DNA of 12,047 nucleotides from JBBRGK01 sp036741355 (lineage in GTDB: Bacteria > Chloroflexota > Dehalococcoidia > CAUJGQ01), in the NCBI GenBank assembly GCA_036741355.1, contig DAINSK010000066.1:1-12047 (forward strand), written 5' to 3'. Under the pieces are notes generated by a model. That model was not told where the DNA came from, searched no databases, and saw nothing but the letters and a program-made list of their open reading frames with translations. Of the stretch, positions 6,668 to 11,692 are shown piece by piece. Position numbers and translations under genes: made by a program. The first letter of the stretch is position 1, and each line of letters starts with the position of its first letter.

Positions 6668-7365
6668 AGGAGCCATGGGTCGAGGCGCTGGTGCCGGTGA
6701 AAAGCTTCGCGGTGGCCAAGGAGCGGCTCAGCGCGCTGCTATCGCCCGCCGAGCGTTCCGAACTGGCGCGGGCGATGCTCTCTGACGTGATCGACGCGCT
6801 TCGCACGGCGCCCGAGATCGCGCAAGTCTGGGTCATCAGCCCCGATTCTGCTGTTCGGGAACTAGCCGGCCGAGCTTCGGCGATCGTCCTGACCGAGCCC
6901 GACGGCTGTTTCGGTCTCAACCAAGCGCTCGATGCGGGACGCCGCATGGTCATGCAGGCATGCGATGCGGATCATGCATTGCTCGTTGTACCAATGGACG
7001 TGCCGCGGGCCAACGCTGCAGCCATCTCTGAATTTGTCGGTTCCCCAGCGCGGCCGGTTGTGCGGCTATGCCAATCGGGCGATGGAGGTACGAACGCCCT
7101 CCTACTCTCACCGCCGGACGCGATCCCGTTTGCCTTCGGAAAAGACAGTGCGAAGCTGCACGAGCAGGCAGCGCTTGAACGCGGGCTTCCCTGCGAGCGC
7201 CGCGACATCGCGGCGCTGCACACCGACGTGGACCGGCCGGAAGACCTGGCCCGATTGCTTGCCGAGGGCTGCGGGCCTCACACCACCGCCGTCGCCGCGC
7301 GGCTCGGACTTTTGAGCCGGTTGCGACGAAGACCCCTAACTCCCCGACGGGGCGCGTCCGCCTAA
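6664..7365 (+). CDS. cofC: 2-phospholactate/PEP guanylyltransferase CofC (FbiD)
   Basis: CofC/FbiD uses GTP to activate 2-phospholactate or phosphoenolpyruvate, producing the substrate of CofD. The 233-residue protein shows the nucleotidyltransferase start A-L-V-P-V-K-S-F-A-V-A-K-E-R-L, a G-L-N-Q-A-L-D-A-G stretch, V-V-P-M-D-V-P-R, D-G-G-T-N-A-L-L-L and the terminal D-V-D-R-P-E-D-L. I chose TTG at 6664, which overlaps the cofD stop (TTGA); the conserved A-L-V-P-V-K follows within a few residues. The last 11 residues (from R-P-L-T-P-R-R) and the stop codon are encoded by the CCTAACyCyC repeat family that fills the region downstream, so the natural C-terminus was replaced or extended by repeat DNA. 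The membrane protein, cofD and cofC form one operon. cofE/fbiB and Fo synthase are not in the window. Confidence 0.93.
   Translation: MKEPWVEALVPVKSFAVAKERLSALLSPAERSELARAMLSDVIDALRTAPEIAQVWVISPDSAVRELAGRASAIVLTEPDGCFGLNQALDAGRRMVMQACDADHALLVVPMDVPRANAAAISEFVGSPARPVVRLCQSGDGGTNALLLSPPDAIPFAFGKDSAKLHEQAALERGLPCERRDIAALHTDVDRPEDLARLLAEGCGPHTTAVAARLGLLSRLRRRPLTPRRGASA
7335..7352 (+). repeat. CCTAACyCyC repeat, copy A (inside cofC)
   Basis: CCTAACTCCCC (7335-7345) is followed by a GAC loop and GGGG (7349-7352), making a small CCCC/GGGG hairpin. It is in frame within the end of cofC and encodes P-L-T-P-R-R. It resembles copies B, C and D in its CCTAAC start and pyrimidine/purine hairpin. Confidence 0.55.
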
Positions 7366-7407
7366 CTCCCTGGCCCTCTTCCAACCCTATTCTGGGGGGA
7401 AGAGGGA
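7361..7407 (+). repeat. CCTAACyCyC repeat, copy B with long hairpin; carries the cofC stop
   Basis: CCTAACTCCC starts at 7361, and its TAA (7363-7365) is the stop codon of cofC. CCCTCTTCC (7374-7382) pairs perfectly with GGAAGAGGG (7398-7406) across a 15-base loop. The hairpin lies 9 bases after the stop and could stop transcription or protect the 3' end, although it lacks a T-run. Confidence 0.55.
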
Positions 7408-7457
7408 GCTTGGGCGGTCGGGGAAGTGCCGAGAGCGGCCTTTGGCGCACGGCGGCT

Positions 7458-7493
7458 CCTAACCCTCTTATCCCTTCCCGGTGCGGGAAGGGA
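7458..7493 (+). repeat. CCTAACyCyC repeat, copy C with perfect 10-bp hairpin
   Basis: CCTAACCCTC is followed by TCCCTTCCCG (7471-7480), loop GTG and CGGGAAGGGA (7484-7493), a perfect 10-bp stem. Copy D at 7600-7634 is the same element in the opposite orientation, differing at only a few positions. Confidence 0.8.
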
Positions 7494-7599
7494 CGATCAT
7501 TCGCGGGTGAGCTCGGACTGGACTGCAGCGACGCGCAGCCGGGCGCGTAGCAACACGCCCCTACAGAAGCTTCTGCAGCCAACACGTCCGTGTACAGCT
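7494..7599. repeat. Spacer between inverted repeat copies, with palindromes
   Basis: No gene is visible here. The 106 bases hold several dyads: GGGCGCGT/ACACGCCC around AGCA (7541-7560, one mismatch), a perfect 12-base palindrome CAGAAGCTTCTG (7564-7575), and ACACG-TC-CGTGT (7582-7593). Flanked by inverted copies C and D, the whole block (7458-7634) has the outline of a small non-coding mobile or palindromic element, but I see no target-site duplication. Confidence 0.4.
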
Positions 7600-7634
7600 C
7601 CCCTTCCCGCACCGGGAAGGGGTCGGGGGTTAGG
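7600..7634 (-). repeat. CCTAACyCyC repeat, copy D (inverted)
   Basis: Read on the - strand it begins CCTAACCCCCGA and continues into CCCCTTCCCG, loop GTG, CGGGAAGGGG, a perfect 10-bp stem (7600-7609 with 7613-7622). In that orientation it starts 12 bases after the stop codon of the acyl-CoA dehydrogenase gene, just as copies A-C lie at or after the end of cofC. Confidence 0.8.
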
Positions 7635-7646
7635 AGGCCAGCGCGC

Positions 7647-8825
7647 CTACCGCGGCAGCCCTAAGCCGCGAGTGGCGATGACGTTGCGCTGGATTTCGCT
7701 GGTTCCCCCGGCGATCTTGTACGACGGCGCGGCGAGGTAGGCGCGCTCGATTCGACCTTGCAGCGCGGCCCAGTGCGAACCGGGTTCCAACTGTCCAGGC
7801 ATGCCGAGGATATCGATCGCGGCTTCGCAGAAACGCTCATTCAGCTCCGAACCGTACATCTTGGCCATGGACGACTCGTAGTTCGGAATCATGCCGCTCG
7901 CCTGCTGCCATGCGACGCGGCGGGCGAGGAGCCGTGCGATGTCGAACTCGATGCGCAGCTCCGCCAGTTTGTTTCTGGCGTGCGCAGAATGCGCCCAGGC
8001 TTCACCGCGGGACTTCGCCTCTTTCACGAAGTCCACGACGTCTTCGAACAGGCGCAGCGACAGCATGACCCGCGTAATGCCGGAGCGCTCGAAGTCCAGC
8101 GTCGTCGTGGCGACGTACCAGCCCCGATTTTCCTCGCTCACCAGGTTCTTCCGCGGGACGCGCACGTTGTCGAAAAAGACTTCGTTGAACGCATGGCTGT
8201 TCATGAGGTTGACGAGCGGCCGCACCTGGACGCCCGGCGTCTTCATGTCCACGAGGAAGTACGAGATTCCTCGGTGCTTGGGCGCCTCGACATCGGTACG
8301 GGCCAGCAGGATCATCCAATCTGCCTGATGCCCCTCGCTCGTCCAGATCTTCTGACCCGTGACGACGTATTCATCGCCATCGAGCACGGCGCGCGTCTGC
8401 AACGATGCGAGGTCGGAACCGGCCCCGGGCTCCGAGAATCCCTGGCACCAAAACACCTCCGCCCGCGCGATCGGCGGCAGGAACTGACGCTTCTGTTCGT
8501 CGGTGCCGTGTACCATCAGCGTCGGACCGACGAGATTCGTGCCGAAACCGAAGCCGAGCGGCGCGCCCGAATAGCCCATCTCCTCGTTGTAGACGAGCTG
8601 CCGCAGGTGACCCGCTCCCTGCCCGCCGTACTCATTAGGCCACGTCATGGTCAGCCAGCCGCGCCGGGCAAGCTTCTGCGCAAACTCCTGGCTAAAGCGA
8701 AACTCTTCGTCGCTCATCGCCTCGCGGTCGTTCCGGACCTTAAAATCCGGAGGCAAGTTGTCCCGCAGGAAAGTTCGGACCTCGGTGCGAAATGATTCGA
8801 GCTCGGGTGAAAATGAAAATTCCAT
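7647..8825 (-). CDS. Acyl-CoA dehydrogenase
   Basis: This FAD enzyme oxidises acyl-CoA to trans-2-enoyl-CoA in beta-oxidation or related catabolism, passing electrons to electron-transfer flavoprotein. At 392 residues it has the family's normal length and order: helical N-terminal domain, beta domain with G-F-S-E-P-G-A-G-S-D (129-138) and Q-K-I-W-T-S (158-163), and a helical C-terminal domain ending G-G-T-S-E-I-Q-R-N-V-I-A. The catalytic glutamate of medium-chain enzymes (Y-E-G-T) is Gly here. Glu246 in L-D-F-E-R-S-G matches the alternative base position of isovaleryl-CoA dehydrogenase, which suggests a branched or bulky substrate rather than a straight chain (inference). The ATG at 8825 is 3 bases after the hydratase stop, so the two are co-transcribed. 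The exact substrate cannot be read from the sequence. Confidence 0.93.
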   Translation of the reverse strand: MEFSFSPELESFRTEVRTFLRDNLPPDFKVRNDREAMSDEEFRFSQEFAQKLARRGWLTMTWPNEYGGQGAGHLRQLVYNEEMGYSGAPLGFGFGTNLVGPTLMVHGTDEQKRQFLPPIARAEVFWCQGFSEPGAGSDLASLQTRAVLDGDEYVVTGQKIWTSEGHQADWMILLARTDVEAPKHRGISYFLVDMKTPGVQVRPLVNLMNSHAFNEVFFDNVRVPRKNLVSEENRGWYVATTTLDFERSGITRVMLSLRLFEDVVDFVKEAKSRGEAWAHSAHARNKLAELRIEFDIARLLARRVAWQQASGMIPNYESSMAKMYGSELNERFCEAAIDILGMPGQLEPGSHWAALQGRIERAYLAAPSYKIAGGTSEIQRNVIATRGLGLPR

Positions 8826-8828
8826 TGC

Positions 8829-9608
8829 TCAGCGGCCCTGAAAGTTGGGCTTGCGGCGCTCGGTGAAGGCGCGCGGGCCTTCCCTGGCGTCCTCGGTCGA
8901 TTGAGCGATAACCATTGCCGATTGTGCGAGGTCTAGCGCCTGGTCGAGCGTGGCGTCCATGCTGCGATAGGCGAGGCGCTTGGCAAGCTGGATCGCGACG
9001 GCGGGCCCTTCCGCCAGCCGGGCGCAAAACGCCCGCGTCTCATCCATGAGGGATGCGGCGGGAAACACTTTGCTGAAGTAGCCGATGCGCAACGCTTCCT
9101 GCGCGTCGATCACGTCGCCCGTCCAGATCAACTCCAGCGCCTTTGCGAGTCCGAGGATGCGGGGAAGAAAGTAGGCGCCGCCGTCGCCGGGGACGATACC
9201 CATACGCACGTAAGCCATCCCAACCCGCGCGGTCTTGGATGCGAACCGGATATCGGCCATCGAGGCCATGTCCATGCCCGCCCCGACGGCCGGTCCATTG
9301 ATGGCCGCGATGTACGGCTTATCCAGCAGGGCGAGCGCCCGCGCGACGCGGTGAACGTTGTAGCGCAGGCTGTTGCGCGCCGCCGCGGGGCCCGACTCGG
9401 TCTGCAAAACGCCGTGGCCACCGGCCTCCGCGGCCACGTCCATGCCCGAGCAGAACCCGCGTCCGGCGCCGGTGACGATTACCACGCGGACGTCATCGTC
9501 GTCGCGTGCGGTCTCCACGGCGTCGGTCCACTCGGCGATCATCCGCGTGCTGAAGGCGTTCATCTTCTCCGGCCGGTTGAGCGTGATGGTCGCAACGCCA
9601 TCGGCCAC
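8829..9608 (-). CDS. Enoyl-CoA hydratase/isomerase (crotonase) family protein
   Basis: The protein is a crotonase-fold acyl-CoA enzyme. As drawn it is 259 residues from GTG 9608. The oxyanion-hole segments are G-R-G-F-C-S-G-M-D (49-57) and N-G-P-A-V-G-A-G-M-D (104-113), followed by I-V-P-G-D-G-G (138-144) and L-P-R. Compared with classical hydratase, the two catalytic glutamates are replaced by Asp113 and Tyr133, so simple water addition is doubtful; isomerase, hydrolase or lyase chemistry is possible. The start is unusual. The best signals (promoter, AAAGGTG ribosome site and family-like residues) point to GTG 9635, but codon 5 of that frame is TAG. GTG 9608 has no ribosome site. The stop is 3 bases before the acyl-CoA dehydrogenase ATG, and the two probably act on the same pathway intermediate. 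Confidence 0.85.
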   Translation of the reverse strand: MADGVATITLNRPEKMNAFSTRMIAEWTDAVETARDDDDVRVVIVTGAGRGFCSGMDVAAEAGGHGVLQTESGPAAARNSLRYNVHRVARALALLDKPYIAAINGPAVGAGMDMASMADIRFASKTARVGMAYVRMGIVPGDGGAYFLPRILGLAKALELIWTGDVIDAQEALRIGYFSKVFPAASLMDETRAFCARLAEGPAVAIQLAKRLAYRSMDATLDQALDLAQSAMVIAQSTEDAREGPRAFTERRKPNFQGR

Positions 9609-9620
9609 GTCGTAGACGAT

Positions 9621-9623
9621 CTA
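9621..9623 (-). other. In-frame amber codon near the hydratase start
   Basis: From the GTG at 9635 the frame reads M-D-Y-T-stop-I-V-Y-D-V-A-D-G-V. Residues on both sides of the TAG resemble the usual N-terminus of this family. A single C-to-T change (CAG to TAG) would explain it. Without the TAG the gene would run 8829-9635 (268 residues). Confidence 0.65.
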
Positions 9624-9635
9624 GGTGTAATCCAC

Positions 9636-9668
9636 AACCGCACCTTTGTTGTTTGCCGCATTCTAGCA
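9636..9668 (-). promoter_or_regulatory. Extended -10 promoter and ribosome site for the hydratase/dehydrogenase genes
   Basis: On the - strand TGCTAGAAT (9668-9660) is an extended -10 box whose TAGAAT matches five of six consensus bases. No good -35 is seen, which is acceptable with an extended -10. Transcription would start near 9653. AAAGGTG then lies 5 bases before the GTG at 9635, giving a short leader and marking 9635 as the intended start. Confidence 0.5.
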
Positions 9669-9762
9669 TTGGGGTGCTGCCCCGCGGCAGGCAGTGATGT
9701 GCAGCCGGGTAGCTGGCAGTCGATTTACTTGCGCTGCAGCGGGCCGTGCATTGAGCCGGAGA

Positions 9763-10710
9763 CTACCCTGGACACGGGAAGTGAAGCGCCAATCCGTCTT
9801 CTGATCGTAATAGCGGGCTGGCCGCGACCTGGCGCGCCAGCGTCAGGAACGCGCTTTGCGCGGCTGTCAATGGCGTATCGCTGTGCCTCGCGATGTAGAG
9901 CATCCTTCGCCCGGCGAATCCCGTAACCCGCAGCACCTGCAGGCGAGTGGCTTGCCGCTCAACCTCCAGGGCATATATCGACAGCATGCCAATGCCGAAC
10001 CCGGCGAGGACAGCACGCTTCACCGCTTCATTGCTGCCCAACTCCATCATGTAGCGCGGTTCGACCCCGGCAGCACGAAGAGCCTGCTCGCCGGTGGCCC
10101 GCGTGGCACTGCCAGGTTCCCGCGCGATCAACCCCATCTCTATCACCTCGGCTGGGCGCACCTCTGCACGCTTGCTGAGCGGATGGCCGGAAACGGCAAA
10201 GAGCACCACGCGGTCCTCGACGAATGGCTCGATCACCAGGTTCGGCTGGTCAACCTGCGCGCCAAGGAAGCCAAGGTCGTAGCGATGGCGCAGCAGCCAC
10301 TCGACGACCTGGCGCGTATCCGCGATTTCCAACTCGACGCTCACGCCCGGGTATCGACGCTGAAACTCACCGAGCACGATCGGCAAGATATAGTCTCCGG
10401 GGGTCTGCCCCGCACCAACGACTAATCGCCCGGTCGTGAGCCCGGCCAGACCGTCGAGACCTGCATGTAGCTGTTCGATGAGGCGAAGGACGCGTTCGCC
10501 GTATTCGGCCACCAGCCGGCCCGCCTCGGTGAGACGTGTGCCGCGTCCGGCGCGCTGGACGAGAGGTACGCCGAGCGTGCGCTCGAGCGCGGCTACATGC
10601 TGCGATGCCGCCGGCTGCCCGAGCTCCAGCTCCTCCGCTGCTTGCGTGAAGCTTCCCAGGCGAGCCACGGCGCAGAAGATATGCAACTGTCGGAGCGTCG
10701 GATCATTCAT
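9763..10710 (-). CDS. LysR-type transcriptional regulator
   Basis: This 315-residue protein has the standard LysR layout: an N-terminal winged helix-turn-helix (about residues 5-64, with S-F-T-Q-A-A-E-E-L and Q-P-A-A-S-Q-H-V-A-A-L-E), a linker helix, and a periplasmic-binding-protein-like effector domain starting near G-R-L-V-V-G-A-G-Q-T-P-G-D-Y. The effector part resembles the CysL/CysB-like subgroup that senses small sulfur, selenium or oxyanion-related signals; this is an impression from motifs only. I chose ATG 10710 because AGGAT lies 5-6 bases upstream and the protein begins M-N-D-P-T-L-R-Q-L. A longer frame to 10752 lacks this support. It is transcribed away from the methyltransferase gene at 10821, the usual arrangement for a LysR protein and its target. 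Confidence 0.92.
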   Translation of the reverse strand: MNDPTLRQLHIFCAVARLGSFTQAAEELELGQPAASQHVAALERTLGVPLVQRAGRGTRLTEAGRLVAEYGERVLRLIEQLHAGLDGLAGLTTGRLVVGAGQTPGDYILPIVLGEFQRRYPGVSVELEIADTRQVVEWLLRHRYDLGFLGAQVDQPNLVIEPFVEDRVVLFAVSGHPLSKRAEVRPAEVIEMGLIAREPGSATRATGEQALRAAGVEPRYMMELGSNEAVKRAVLAGFGIGMLSIYALEVERQATRLQVLRVTGFAGRRMLYIARHSDTPLTAAQSAFLTLARQVAASPLLRSEDGLALHFPCPG

Positions 10711-10820
10711 GCGGGATCCTGCATAAAATACATGCGTTCCTGGCCCTAGCACGCATCATACGCACCTCCGCATAATCGCTGGCAAAGGCATGCCGAAAAG
10801 TTCCGCAACGGAGGCAATCC
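10711..10820. promoter_or_regulatory. Divergent lysR/methyltransferase promoter region
   Basis: This 110-base gap holds CATAAT (10771-10776), a five-of-six -10 match for the + strand gene, without a good -35, as expected of an activator-dependent promoter. GCAT-N7-ATGC (10721-10735) and two related GCAT...CGC tracts (10753-10763 and 10770-10779) are candidate LysR sites. GGAGG at 10810-10814, 6 bases before the ATG, is a strong ribosome site for the methyltransferase. Confidence 0.5.
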
Positions 10821-11591
10821 ATGACGACCATCGCGGTTGATGCCGAAGCGCTGGCCTGTGCTGTGCAAGAGAAGTACACCGAGGTCGCCACGACGCCAGA
10901 GCGTGGCTTTCACTTCCACACCGGCCGTCCGCTTGCAGCGATGCTCGCGTACCCGCAGGACTGGGTGGACGCCGTCCCGGAGACCGTGGTGGAACGGTTC
11001 GCCGGTGTCGGTAATCCGTTTCGCCTGGGACCGCTGCCACTCGGCGCCACCGTACTGGATGTCGGCTCGGGCGCCGGCTTCGACGTCCACCATGCGGCTC
11101 GCCAGGTCGGTCCCGCCGGACAGGTCATCGGCGTCGATATGACGCCGGCGATGCTGGCCATTTCCCGCACTGCTGCCGGCTCGGCCGGCCTCGATAACGT
11201 GGCCTTCCGTCAGGGCCGTATAGAGCAGCTACCGGTCGCCGACGCTTCCGTGGACGTCGTCATCAGCAATGGCGTCATCAACCTCTGCCCGGACAAAGAA
11301 GCGGTGTATCGCGAAGTGCTTCGCGTCCTCAAACCGGGTGGATACGTGCAGATAGCCGACGTGATGGTCCAGCTCCCTGTCCCTGACGAAGCACGCGCGG
11401 ACATTGACCTCTGGACCGGTTGAATCGCAGGGGCGCTCCTCGTGGAGGAGTACCTGGATGTGGTCCGCAATGCCGGCTTTGTCGACGTCACGCTCGGCGA
11501 GATGGTCGACGTGTTTTCCGGCTCTCCGCACGAATCGGACGCGCGAGAATTTGAGACTCGCGGCGTCACCTTCAGCGCCCGCAAGCCATAA
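10821..11591 (+). CDS. ArsM-like SAM methyltransferase, predicted selenoprotein (Sec201)
   Basis: The gene is a class I SAM-dependent methyltransferase most like bacterial arsenite methyltransferase ArsM. SAM motifs are V-L-D-V-G-S-G-A-G-F-D (78-88) and G-V-D-M-T-P-A-M-L (104-112); later come I-S-N-G-V-I-N-L-C-P-D-K (148-159) and V-L-K-P-G-G (169-174). A conventional reading stops at TGA 11421-11423 after L-W-T-G. The same frame then continues I-A-G-A-L-L-V-E-E-Y-L and on to A-R-K-P and TAA at 11589. ArsM proteins have W-x-G-C-x-A-G-A-L here, so the TGA replaces a conserved, arsenic-binding Cys and is best read as selenocysteine. A SECIS-like hairpin follows directly. The first ArsM cysteine (S-N-C-V-I-N-L) is Gly151, although Cys156 is nearby. 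Full length is 256 residues. Start ATG 10821 has GGAGG 6 bases upstream. Alternatives are a nonsense mutation or a sequencing error. Confidence 0.85.
11421..11423 (+). other. In-frame TGA, probable selenocysteine codon
   Basis: TGA is codon 201 of the methyltransferase frame. It sits exactly where ArsM relatives have Cys, and TGA differs from the Cys codons TGT and TGC at one base. Reading frame and family similarity resume immediately, with no second stop for 55 codons. Confidence 0.8.
11430..11455 (+). promoter_or_regulatory. Candidate bacterial SECIS hairpin
   Basis: CTCCTC (11436-11441) and GAGGAG (11445-11450) form a perfect 6-bp stem closed by apical loop GTG (11442-11444). It extends by a G-T pair, then after one mismatch by two G-C pairs (11432-11433 with 11453-11454). 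The loop begins 19 bases after the TGA and its first base is G, as expected for bacterial SECIS elements, which lie within the coding region just after the UGA and are bound by SelB. Confidence 0.65.
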
Positions 11592-11692
11592 GGGAAAGGG
11601 GTTCGTCACGCCGCCATAAGTTGCGTTGCTGTGCGCTGCCGCGACCAACGTGTTGAGCTTTTAACTCACGGTCCACGATGAGGGACGGAACA
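11592..11692. other. Spacer between the two methyltransferase genes
   Basis: About 100 bases between the stop of the first methyltransferase and the preferred start of the second. I see no clear terminator or strong promoter, so the two genes may be co-transcribed. Confidence 0.4.

Noticed and set aside
7335..7634. CRISPR array in the repeat zone
   Set aside because: The copies differ in length and orientation, spacing is irregular and there are no cas genes.
7458..7634. Insertion sequence with terminal inverted repeats
   Set aside because: No transposase and no target-site duplication could be seen; only a non-coding palindromic element is supported.
7758..8795. 345-residue + strand frame opposite the acyl-CoA dehydrogenase
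   Set aside because: It is an antisense shadow in GC-rich DNA; the - strand frame has all acyl-CoA dehydrogenase motifs.
9621..9623. Pyrrolysine at the amber codon of the hydratase gene
   Set aside because: The position is an N-terminal residue with no catalytic role, and no pyrrolysine machinery is seen; mutation, error or a downstream start is simpler.
9351..9926. 191-residue + strand frame across the hydratase and LysR genes
   Set aside because: Antisense to two recognised genes and without recognisable domain or ribosome site.
10821..11423. Methyltransferase ending at the TGA (200 residues)
   Set aside because: Family-specific sequence continues in the same frame for 55 codons, the TGA aligns with a conserved Cys and a SECIS-like hairpin follows, so the TGA is not read as the true stop.
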